A program made the translations under genes and the position numbers. From contig JANQBS010000005.1 of assembly GCA_033085395.1 (NCBI GenBank), positions 248,001-312,000 on the forward strand: a stretch of 64,000 bases of DNA. The letters are read 5' to 3'. Each line of letters opens with the position of its first letter. Within the stretch, counting starts at the first letter, position 1. The DNA comes from Xanthoparmelia taractica (taxonomy: Eukaryota; Ascomycota; Lecanoromycetes; Lecanorales; Parmeliaceae). Shown here piece by piece: positions 11,068 to 21,185 of the stretch. A model generated the notes under the pieces. The model made no database searches, was not told the DNA's origin, and worked only from the letters and a program-made list of their open reading frames with translations.

Positions 11068-12265
11068 TCAATGAGACAACCAGTCCAAGAACTGCGGCGT
11101 AAAATAAGACACCACGATGGTCGCCCCAGCTCTCAATATACCCTCGGTACTTTCAAATGCCATTGTCTTGATATCAAACACTCCTGCCGCTGCCGCTGCG
11201 TGGATCATTGCAAACTCCCCACTCACCTGATACGCCGCGACTGGCATATCCTTTCCTATCTCCTTCGCATCGCTAATGATATCGAGATACGAACTCGCTG
11301 GTTTCACCATAATGATATCTGCACCTTCTTGGATATCACGTTGTATAGCCCGCCGAGCCAGACCTCGACCGCCGGGCGGTAACTGATAGCACTTGCGGTC
11401 GCCAAAGGAAGGGCAGGAACCTGCTGCGTCTCGGAAAGGACCGTAGAGGCAGCCGGAGAACTTGGCAGAATATGACATGAGGACAACTTTGTGCGCTATA
11501 CCGGCCTCGATGAGCTTGAGCTTTATAGCGCGGATCCGGCCGTCGTTCATGTCTGATGGTGCCACGCAGTGGGCGCCTGCTTCCGCGTATGCCATGGCCA
11601 CATCACTTACGCGATCGACAGAAAGGCTGTTGTTGAGGCTACCGTCGTCGCGCAAAATACCGCAGTGGCCATGAGAGGTGTACTCGCAGAGGCAGACGTC
11701 GGCGACGATGAAGAGAGAAGGGAAGCGGGCGCGGAGGAGACGGATGGTTTGGATGACTGGACCTTGAGGGTCGTCGGCTGCGGTGCCAAGGGCGTCTTTG
11801 ACATTTGGGGCCATAGGGACACCGAAGAGGATTACGGACTGGAGACCTTTCCGTACGAGAGGTTCGAGGTATGGGATGAGCTTGTTGATGCCGCGGCGGT
11901 GTTGGTTAGGGAGAGAGGGAATGAGGGTCTCCTCTTCAGCTTGGTCAGATATGAAGAGGGGATAAATGAGCATTGACTGTGTACGTTAGTAAAGTATGAT
12001 ACAAAAGGCAAAAGGCAAAAGGCTGTACTACCTTGGTTAACTGTCGCTCGGCCTGCCATGAGCGCGCGAGCGGATGGCAGTAGCCGCCATGGAGTTGGCT
12101 CGAGATATCGCCAGAGATGCTGACGCTTGTCGCTGCTGTACTTGCATACGATCTTGCGTAGGAACCTGTAGTTGACCTTATGGAAGGTCTCGAGGCGCGT
12201 GATGCTTGGTCATTGGGGTTGTGGTCCCGAAACGCAAGGTCTGAGACCAGCGAAGAAAAAGACAT
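11068..12265 (-). CDS. HEM2: 5-aminolevulinate dehydratase (porphobilinogen synthase)
   Basis: Two exons on the minus strand: 12265-12032 and 11976-11068 (380 aa), intron 55 bp with a CTAAC branch site. Cytosolic haem enzyme that condenses two 5-aminolevulinate molecules. The zinc-type metal site DVCLCEYTSHGHCG (three Cys, near residues 173-183) is intact, so this is the zinc-dependent form. The two active-site lysines are in SYSAKFSG and IMVKPASSY, the second being the Schiff-base Lys. FGDRKCYQLPPGGRGLARRA is the substrate-side loop. The N-terminus is some 35-40 residues longer than in yeast, Ser/Arg-rich, before the conserved QLHGGYCHPLARSW. The start is the first in-frame ATG of an uninterrupted exon. 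Confidence 0.96.
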
Positions 12266-13377
12266 TATGTTGTCGGTACTCTAGACGGAAGGGTTGGATA
12301 TAGGTGCGAAGGTGTCTCGTCAGGCCACCTTTCAATGCTGACAGAGGCTGGTGGGCAGTGTGTAGAGTATACAAATAGTGGTGACTTGTGCAACCTCGAC
12401 TATGATACACACTTGGACAATGGCAGAAATTGAAGTTGTAATAGATAGACTCGGAGACAATCCAGACGGGTGTAAGAGTATTTGTCTTTTATATGTGCAT
12501 TCTTAACACAATTGGTCTTTTGTATCTTACCTTACCCACTGGACGAGGCTTCGCTAAGGTATTTTCCAACAGCGTCAGCCTTTCAGCGATTGGAATAAGC
12601 TGGTTCTGATTGGCTGCTCGGGCCGGAGAAACCCGAGGTCCGTTCTTTCGGTGCTGACCTTCGGCTTACCCTTTCCCGAGGATCATTCAAATTTTACTTT
12701 TTTTTTTAATGATATGAGATGGACCGCCGTTACAGCGCACTCGTCTGACCATGCTAAAATTATATGCTGCCGTCGTCTGACCTGCTTGGCTAACGCTCAG
12801 TACGGAAGAATGATAGGCTGCCTTCTCAACCGCAGAGTTTGACAACCATCGTTTTATGAACACCGTCTCGAGACCCCAGTCTCAGTATGGAGGGTCGAGG
12901 TCCACTCTTGGTGCATTTGAGCAATATGTAAATATCATGGTAAATGAATATCTCAATATCGAGCTCTAGAACATTGGGAGCCGCTCCATTTCGTAGTTTG
13001 CACTGATTCTTGGGGTTGCGCCTACAACACTCTACTGTTAGTCGAGTGCCAAGAGGCCGACAGAGATATGTCAATTTCAAAGCAAGCAAACAATCATGGT
13101 TGGGTGGGTACGGTCGTTGGACCTTCCTTATGTTCAATTCCATTCTTCGATAGAGAAGCAGCATTTCCTCAAATCTTTGAATCTTGCACCAAACCATTTG
13201 CAATGGAAGGCACTATGATTATTGCTGTATACCAAACTTGACTGAAAAGCTGCCCTCCTCGGTTTGAATCCTTGATCTCAATAGTGTAATTCCAAGAATT
13301 GGCGATAGTTCGCTTTTTACCAGATTGCGTTACATTTATATTGGAGTGACAGTCACCCTAAGTTTGAAGAAGCTTCA
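12266..13377. other. divergent intergenic, about 1.1 kb
   Basis: Promoter region shared by HEM2 (minus) and the gene at 13378 (plus). A CCAAT box lies on the minus strand near 12511. The open frame at 12826-13203 (minus) has no family resemblance. Nothing else seen. Confidence 0.5.
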
Positions 13378-15362
13378 ATGGCAACATATGGCAAGAGAAA
13401 GAAAGGTCTACTATCTTCCTTCACTGTCTTCCAAGATGACAAGCCGGAAAAAGACACCAAGCAACAGCGTTCGAGTGAGTACACTCTAGAAACTACATAT
13501 GTGCAGACCTAATACAGAACCGCTCGTCAGCCTACGCACGCCTAGAAAGGGCCAAGTCCAAGATGCGGAGGTCACGAAGCCGGGTGCAAGATGACGAGAG
13601 CAGCATTGATGAACTTGCTGGAAATGCACTCCTTAACACTGAGCTGCTCAACACCGTGCCCCACGAGCCCGTCCGTCTCCCCTCACTACATAGTCTTGCC
13701 GCAATGAGCACAACGGACATCCTTCGTCCAAAATCCAGCAGATCTGCAAAGACAGTCCCGGACGATTTGGACAAGCCTCTTCCGCCAATACCCAAGGACC
13801 CTTTTGCAGAGCAGAGACTTCATTGGCAGAGTAGACCGGCCCTCGCCAAGAAGACAACCAACATGAAGATCTCCGACCCAGGCAGAGTAGCTACAAAACC
13901 TAAGATCTCCTCTCCAATATTGCAAGAGCCGGAGTTGAGCTCCGCAGGCCCATCTCCGAGCAGGCCTGCTACCAGTCATACCACTCAAAGCACATTTGGT
14001 GCTCAGACAAGTACAGCAGATGCCGCGAAACTAAGCAAAAAGATCTCGAACCTCATGCAACAAGCCGCCGTTCAGGAGTCAGAGACTAGGCAAAAGGCCG
14101 CCGTGTACGCCGCCGAGTCAGCCAAGCTGTCCCCTTTGGAGAAGGGAAAGAAGGCATTCGTCAAAGCCACGCGTGCGATTAAGGAACGCTTGAGTAGTAG
14201 CAGCAGTGGTAACGACAAACCGTTCAACACGGGGAGACTGGGATCTGTTGCGAGGAGCTCCAGCGGTGGTTGGGGGCCTCCTCCACAATATGAATCGCAA
14301 GAAGAGTTGACCCGAGGAAGGCTTGATCGACGGATTGCTGAAGGTGAAAACCTGAGCAAATCAAAGATACGGAAGCTGACAGGCGATGGTAACATTCCGC
14401 GCAAGCCGTTACCTGTCTATGAGAGCATGAGATCCAGAAGCCAACACTCTGGATCGGATAACCCTTTCTCGGACGCAGATGACCAAGGCTACCATTTGTC
14501 TCCTGGAGACTACTCTGGCTTTGACTTTGATTTTAGCAAACGCAAGCACAAAGGCAAGGCAGTGCGTGCATCGATGCCAGTTATGGAACAGATGGACAGT
14601 CCTTCTCAACCGTTAGGCCAGCACTTGGCTGTTCCTAAGCCTACATCCAGGTTCTCCAACATGATCTCGGGGCTGGCTCAGCATTCCGATACAGAATATT
14701 TCTCGAGTAGTCCTGTTGGCTACTCCACACCGCGGATTCGCCTCGAGCCTCAGCCACAGATAGAGGGCAACAAGACGGCCGTCAGTGCGCTGCAACGGAG
14801 TCCGTCCATCATAGAGTTTAGCTTCGAGGGCCAAAGCGAGGATGCTTCCTCGGAGGCCCAATCTCCAAAGACGAGAGCATCGGAAGGAAGCGCAAGTGTG
14901 AAGAGGAAGGAGGCCGCAGAAGATCTCCGCTCACAGGTGGCCCCAGCGACTAAGAAATTGAAGATAGACCCAATTTCTTCAAAGGATGAAGGAGGACTAG
15001 CAGCTGGTATCAGTCACCTAGCCACAGAGGATAATCGAGGACTCCTTTTGCCCGAGAGTACGAATGCCACAATTGCGAAGCCTAACCGTAACGCGAGCAA
15101 GAGGAAAGGTATGAGCATCTTTGACCTTGGCAAGCCAAAACTTCCCGAAGGGACAATTGAGGACGAGGCAAAGAAACCCTGGACTCGCGCAATTGCCAGC
15201 AAACGGGCTTCGGTTTCGCGACCAACTAGCGTGCTCTTCAGTCGCGGCCGGGAGTCACGAGCGGGTATGCAACGACTGGATCATGGGGAAGGAGATGACA
15301 TGGATATCGATGAGTTGCAGGCGGATGATATTGCATTTCATGTTGCGAGCCAGAAAAGCTAG
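13378..15362 (+). CDS. hypothetical disordered basic protein
   Basis: Two exons: 13378-13474 and 13531-15362 (642 aa). I do not recognise a domain. The start MATYGKRKKGLLSSFTVFQDD is followed, after a 56-bp intron ending CTCGTCAG, by TYARLERAKSKMRRSRSR. The rest is Ser/Pro/Lys-rich and probably unfolded, with basic clusters (KKLKID, SKRKGMSIF) that could act as nuclear localisation signals. There is an Ala/Lys-rich stretch near residues 170-230 that could form a helix (MQQAAVQESETRQKAAVYAA), and an acidic tail (GEGDDMDIDELQADD). Two other acceptors were tested for the intron: 13506 would make it 32 bp, and 13517 breaks the frame. Expression as a nuclear protein is inference only. Confidence 0.75.
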
Positions 15363-15701
15363 TCGTTGGTGAGACTGTTTGGCTTGGTATACTTCTTGTT
15401 GCATTAGATGGTTGAAAGCGTGCTGGGCTTGTTTTACACGATATACCCTATTTGCTTAAGCATGATATCAGCGGAGCATTTTGTCACACCTCTATCAGGC
15501 ATAGGAGGCGTTGCTTCATCAACAGCGCCAATGGCTTTGAAGATCGCAAAGAGAAATGTACGGAATCAAGTACTGTTTGCAGCGCACAATGGAAGAAAGG
15601 CTTTCTGATACAGCATACTACATGAGTGTTGCAGCGCAATAGCGTTCCAGTAACCCACATTGCCCACCATCAGAAGTACTGCAAAAGGCTTCCTAGCAAT
15701 T
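15363..15701. other. convergent intergenic, 339 bp
   Basis: 3' flanks of two convergent genes. The open frame at 15408-15608 resembles nothing known. No repeat seen. Confidence 0.5.
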
Positions 15702-16525
15702 TCATGTGAGTTTCTGCTTGATGAAGAACGCGCGAAGGTGGGATAGCTGCCAAGCACAAGTAACGCCCAACACGATGAGCTGCAGCAGAGTCCACCTCAC
15801 CACCCTCGCATTCGTAGACTCAGACTGATCTCTAAATTCCGCTTCCCGCTCCTACATCAACCGAGTTAGCACTCCCTCTCGCCGCTTCTAGCACCCTCGA
15901 ACCTGCCGCTCACCCTCTGGAACACCTGCTCCCGCCTGATATCTTGCAACCTCCCATTCAGATCCCTAATCTTCTGCGCAATCTCACTCAATTTCCCCTT
16001 GTCCGTACTCTCAATCGCGCTCGTCTCTCCAATCGCCAGATCCAGCGTCAACTTCACCTGGCCATGCCCTTGCCCCTGGCTCAACCACCCTCCCGAGGAG
16101 GCGCCGGTGGGCGTGAAGCAGATGCGGTGCTCGCCCGCATCGGCGGCGCTGAATGTGAATTTCCCCGTGTGGGACCCTTTGGTGTTGACGACGCGGTGGT
16201 CGTTGTCGAAGACTTCGTCGACGGTGACGGTGATGGAGAGGTCAGGGTGCGTGGTGAAGGCGCCGTTTTGGGATTCGAGGGCGCTGTAGTGGCCTATAAG
16301 ATGATGAGTTTTGGAGTACTAATCATCGAATGATGCTGAGAGGGGGGTGGTGTGCTCACCGACGACTAAGGTGTCCTTGGGGAGCTCTTCGTAGAAACAT
16401 TTTGGGCTTGCGGAAGCGCCGTCCAGGTAGAAATAAAGAGCTTGTGTTGGGAGTATGAGATTCAGGGCGAGAAATAGAAGTAGAGAGCGTAACAGGCTCA
16501 ACGGCCCTCTTTGTGAAGTCTCCAT
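15702..16525 (-). CDS. p24-family cargo receptor, alpha subfamily (Erp1-like)
   Basis: Three exons on the minus strand: 16525-16360, 16293-15914, 15851-15702 (231 aa). Type I membrane protein that cycles between ER and Golgi in COPII/COPI vesicles and helps sort GPI-anchored cargo. Signal peptide LLLFLALNLILPTQA, then the GOLD domain opening ALYFYLDG, with the disulfide pair KCFYEELP and EHRICFTP. A coiled-coil stretch (KLSEIAQKIRDLNGRLQDI) leads to the REREAEFRDQSESTN membrane-proximal signature and one transmembrane helix (LLQLIVLGVTCAWQL). The cytoplasmic tail ends FFIKQKLT: a diphenylalanine plus a K-x-K-x-x COPI retrieval signal. The final exon is absent from the longest open frame and was found by homology; the 62-bp intron has a GCTAAC branch site. 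Divergent from SWC4. Confidence 0.93.
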
Positions 16526-16765
16526 GGCTGGTGTTGAAAGTGATGGGGATTGACACGAGACTCCTTTGCGGGAAAACTTGAACTTTTTTGGGCAGGGGTC
16601 CTTCCGCCGCAGACTTCCCGGCGGAGATTCACCGTCGCACCAACACCATCATAAGTTGCTCGGAACTAACTTTATCAATCATCGATGATTGACATGGATT
16701 TACGAGAAGCTACTGAAATTCAAAATTTGTGATCACGCCTGTTCTAAGAGCCTACACCCGTCAAG
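16526..16765. promoter_or_regulatory. shared divergent promoter, p24 gene / SWC4
   Basis: Only 240 bp separate the two start codons, so both promoters lie here. No obvious TATA box was seen, as is usual for housekeeping fungal genes. Confidence 0.6.
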
Positions 16766-18848
16766 ATGATGGGCTCAGATGCGCGCGACGTGCTGGGCCT
16801 GCCCAGCGCAGGTCCACCCAAGCCGGCAACACCAAAGGTGCAGAAGCCGAAGGTCAGAGGCCCCAGTAAGTGTAATCACTTCCAACTCATTGAACGCGAT
16901 GCTGATAATCGTAGCTGGAATGACCAGGGAAGTCCTCGATCTCAAATATGAAGGAGCACCACCAATATCAATCGTTGCGCCCAAATTCAAAGAGAAGCCA
17001 AAGCTGCCGTTCAAGCCTCGTCCCTGGGAAGAAACACCCTTTGGCAATTCAGCCCGAAAGGATGGTCTCATTCTTCGACATTGGAGGCGGAAGGGCGACG
17101 TCTCTAACGCAGCCGCTTTGCCTGTCACGCCAGCAGATTCGAATGCTGCATCAGAGATGGAGCAGGATGAAAAAGCAGCACCCACGTTACCAGATTCCCA
17201 CTGGGCCAAATTCAACGTCAAAATTGACAGACCTCAATACACGAATGAGCAGTACGAGACACATCTTAAGAACGACGATTGGAGCAAGGAAGAGACGGAC
17301 TATTTGGTCGACTTGGTTATAGATTTCGACCTTCGATGGATAGTGATTGCAGACAGATATGAGTACCAACCCAAGCAACAGCCCAAAGAGAACGAGGACT
17401 CCATGGCCGTCACCCTGCAGGCTAAACCAAGGACGCAGGAAGACATGAAAGCTCGATACTACGATGTCGCTGCGAAGACTATGGTTCTACATAATCCCCT
17501 ATCCAGCATGTCCTCGTCTGAATTTGACGCGCACGAGAAGATGACCAAATACGACCCTGATCAAGAAAAGAGACGGAAGAAGTTCGCCGAACAGCTCATG
17601 AGCCGAACAGACGAGGAAAAGTACGAGGAGGAAATGCTGCTCAAAGAGCTCTCAAGGATCGTCCTCAACCAAGAGAAACTGTTCAACGAACGCAAAGCCC
17701 TATACGACCGCCTCGGAGCCCCGCCAGGCCCACCACAAACCCATAGCACAGCCATGTATCAATCAAGCCAAGGCCTCACACAGCTAATGCAGAGTCTCCT
17801 CGCCCAAAACAAAAACAAGGAGCTCGAGAAGAAAGAAAAACGCCGCTCAGCCATGGGGGCAGACGGCGACTTTCCCGGCGGACCGTCCGGTCTGGACAGA
17901 AGCCAACGCCACTCAATGGGCGGCGGTCCAGACAAGCGCTATTCATTCGGGCAAGGAGGACCTCGCCAGCTCAGTGCCCGTGAAGAGCAAAAGTACGGCG
18001 TCAGCCACCCCAACGAGCGTCTAACAGGCGGCGTGCAGTTCCGGCACGAGCGCATCACCAAAGCCGGTCAAGCCAAGTCCGGCGTCCAAACCAGCAGGAT
18101 CAGCGCCGCGTTGACGGAATTGCGCATACCACAACGGCTGACCATGCCAACGGCAAATGTCGTCACCGAGTATGAAAAGCTGATTGAGAGTATCAAGACT
18201 TTGCTCGAGGTGAGGAAATTGAGCGAGAAATTGGACGGGGAGATCAAGGTATGGCAGGCGCAGAAGGAGCAGCAGGAAGCGAAGGATCGGGGCGAGGAGG
18301 TCAAGGAAGAGGAACCTAGCCAAGTGGTGGAGAATGAGGAGGAAGAGGAGGAAGATCCCAAGGGGATTGATGAACAAGCTGAACGAAGGCGAACAGCTTC
18401 AGCCGAAGATGATGACGACGAAGCCGAGGACAACGACAACGACGAAGACGAAGAGAATGCCGAGGCGAAGGAAGAAGGGAAAGAGGACAGCGATGAAGAG
18501 GCTAGCGTCAAAGAGAGCAACAGAGGCGGAGAAGAAGAAGACGCTGAAGTCAATGAGAATTTTGCTGCAGACCAAGACGAGGGTGAAGAAGGAGAAGAAG
18601 AAGAAGAGGAGGAAGAGGTTGACGAAGATGAGGAGATGGCGGACGCAGCGGACGCAGCAGAAGCAGAAATGGAAGCCGAGGCGGACCATGACCATGACGA
18701 TGCAAATGCGAATCAAGAGGACGAAGACAATGGAGCTTCTTCGCCGGCAAGTGCTGCTCCTACCACGAAGAGTGAAGGGCTACGCAAACGGAGCGCAAGC
18801 GTTATCAGCCATGTCAGCAACAAGAGCTCAAAGAGGCAGAGGAGGTAG
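16766..18848 (+). CDS. SWC4: SWR1/NuA4 chromatin complex subunit Swc4 (DMAP1 homologue)
   Basis: Two exons: 16766-16865 and 16915-18848 (677 aa), intron 49 bp. Shared subunit of the H2A.Z-exchange complex SWR1 and the histone acetyltransferase NuA4. The start MMGSDARDVLGLP is the family opening. RGPTGMTREVLDLKYEG bridges the splice site. The SANT/Myb-like DMAP1-binding region is KNDDWSKEETDYLVDLV followed by DFDLRWIVIADRY. The conserved C-terminal helix region includes RIPQRLTMPTANVVTEYEKL. Beyond it, about residues 500-640 are almost wholly Glu/Asp (with tracts such as EEEEEE), an acidic tail expected of a histone-binding protein. On the opposite strand this gives long meaningless Ser/Leu/Phe open frames. 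Confidence 0.95.
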
Positions 18849-19089
18849 TCAGTCATAGTAATTGATAGGCCTGAAAGCAAATTCAGCTTGCAAACCTTTC
18901 TATTTGAATCAATCTGCAAAGCCCTGCATACGCTACTGACCAAAACTGGACTTATTCAAAGCTCTGCTCATGAAGCCAAAACGAAAGCCGTATCACAGAA
19001 CACCAATAACCCAAGAACCATCAAGCCCAAAGATCCATCGTCTATCCCATGCTTCCGATCTTGCATCCTCACACCTGCCCAGAAACCCA

Positions 19090-20765
19090 TCAACCCATCT
19101 CCTCACCGCTCTCCAACGTCCATCTCCTCTGCCGTTGCCCCTCTAAATCGATCCGAAGTCCCGTAGCACGAGCAACCGACGGCTCAGAAGCACCACCAAC
19201 ACTAGGTCCCTCACGATCCACGTCCACAACGTCCGTCAATTCGAATTCTCCCTGACCATCAGGCACGATAGCACCATCGCGATTCTGCATCAGTGGCCTA
19301 GGCTGCGGAAAGATGTTCTGCCTCAACCTGCCTCTGCTGATGGTTCCTGGGCCTCTCGACCGATCCGCCGCTCCGTCTAGCCCAAGTCCAGCGGCTCGCA
19401 CTCGTCCGCCGTCGAAGCTGTGCTGGACTGGTTTTCTAGGCCATGTCACTGCTGCGAGGTTGTCGCCTTGCTCCGTCTCTGGTGCCGGGATAGTGGGCCG
19501 GAGACTTTGGCGGCTGCCTGACCAAGGAAGTGGCAGGTGGTTCGTACGGTAATTGAAGATGGAGGCGTAATGGCTGCGGTAAGCGAAAAAGGCGACCAGC
19601 ACGCCCCAGGGGATCGATAGGAGGATATCGTGAACGTGATGGTTCCTGTCAACGAACAGAGTTCCGGCAATCAGACATGATCCGAACAGGGGAAGCATAA
19701 CGGCAAGCCACTTCCAAAAGCTGGTGTGGTAATCCGAAAAAGCCTTGAGCTTCGCGTTTAGGTAGAGAGCTAAAAATGTCCCCACAAAGAAAGACTCGGA
19801 AGTGTGGCCACTGGGAAAGGACTGCATCGCCAAGAGCTGGGGGTATTTCTGTGACCCAGACTGGGGTTTGCAGGACTCCGGTGTTACGAACCTCCGGAAT
19901 GGGAATGGGTCGGTCATGTTTGGGGGTGATAAGATAGGATTGCAGACTGTGATGAAATAAGGGCGAAATTCACCTACATTGGGTCAGTCTGCATACCGTG
20001 ACAAAACATAACGCAGCAATCGCCCTTACCAATCCACTGTTTAAGGAAGATCTGGATGAAGGTCCTAAACATTATGTCAATACTCAAAACCCTTCCTTCT
20101 AGCCATGCGCATTGCAGCCCGCCGAAAACGACACAAAACTACGATCAAAAGAGAAACACCCACATCATAACCAACCCCTTAAACAGCCCAAACAACCCCG
20201 CGTTCAAATCCCAAAAACTCCTCACAAACACCTGCATCCCCACCAGCACCGCCACCCCCACCGCCGGCACCACCACCGCCGTAAACACCACGCCCAGTAT
20301 AAACGGTGCATGCGGGTAGCTGAGCTCCGGCGGCCCGTACCACTTCCCCGAAACCGGGTCCCACGTCATGGGGAAATAGCGCTCGTCCCAGCGGAAGACG
20401 ACGTGCGAGAAGCGCATGATGGCGTGCGTGGCGGCGAGGGCGAGGAGCATGACGAGGAGGTCGAGGTAGACGAGGCGGAGCCAGTGGAGGAGGCCTTTTT
20501 GGGCGGCGCGGCGGCGGGAGAAGGGGCGAGGGTGTGCTTGGGGCGTGAGGCGGTAGGCCGGGGGTGAGGTTTCAGGAGGAGCGGGGTAGCTGGTTTGGGG
20601 GTTTGGTTGGTATGGGAGATCGTTATATGGGTGGGGGATGGGCGGTGTTTGGTAAGCAGTGCCTGGGCCGTCGAGGGAATTGTTGTTGTTTGCGGGTGCG
20701 CGCTCTGGGCTCGGGCTCGTCAGGTGGCCGCTCGTGACGCTGTCTAGGAGATCGAGAGGAGGCAT
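19090..20765 (-). CDS. PAP2-type lipid phosphate phosphatase (Dpp1/Lpp1-like)
   Basis: Three exons on the minus strand: 20765-20164, 20064-20030, 19973-19090 (506 aa). Integral membrane phosphatase for phosphatidate or diacylglycerol pyrophosphate. The three PAP2 motifs are present: KQWIGEFRP (split by intron 2), PSGHT, and DRNHHVHDI. Hydrophobic segments before, between and after them give about six transmembrane helices (for example LLVMLLALAATHAIM, FTAVVVPAVGVAVLVG, WLAVMLPLFGSCLIAG). The N-terminal 65 residues and the C-terminal 130 are disordered, the latter longer than in yeast Dpp1. Exon 2 is only 35 bp. Intron 1 (99 bp) has a GTGGGT donor; a GTTGGT donor 12 bases earlier also keeps frame and would remove four residues, so this junction is slightly uncertain. 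Confidence 0.9.
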
Positions 20766-21185
20766 GGCGCTGGGTGATGGATGCGATTGATGTTACTTTG
20801 ATGCAAAGACAAATGATAACAATGTTTTCTGTTCCTGGGATAATGCAAATGGGATACTTGATTGATAGTGAGAATATCAGAGAGGATTTGAAAGCTTGAC
20901 AGGGCAGGTGCCCCAGCTGGAGTGGGAAAGTGAGCGCAAGGGCTCTTTCCGCTTCAAGGTAAACCAACAATCAGGGGATTCAACGGAGACGATCGATTGC
21001 TACTTCCTGGTCGGTGAAGTAATGCTTTTTATCCATACGGCGCCTGCAAGACATTCAAGAACGGAGCAAGGTGGAAAGAAGCTTGATTTTTCAATAGGAT
21101 GCATGAATAGAATTGCTCTGGAAATATTTACAAGAATATGAAAAATCGTGTTGGCAAGAACAAGTCATCTCGCTCCAAGCAGGAG
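20766..21185. other. intergenic, 420 bp
   Basis: Promoter of the PAP2 gene and 3' flank of the glutaminase gene. No repeat or additional gene supported. Confidence 0.5.

Noticed and set aside
13475..13517. Alternative acceptors at 13506 and 13517 in the gene at 13378
   Set aside because: The first makes a 32-bp intron and the second breaks the frame; the acceptor at 13530 has normal length and phase.
18068..18716. Long Ser- and Phe/Leu-rich frames on the minus strand
   Set aside because: Antisense of the Glu/Asp-rich tail of SWC4.
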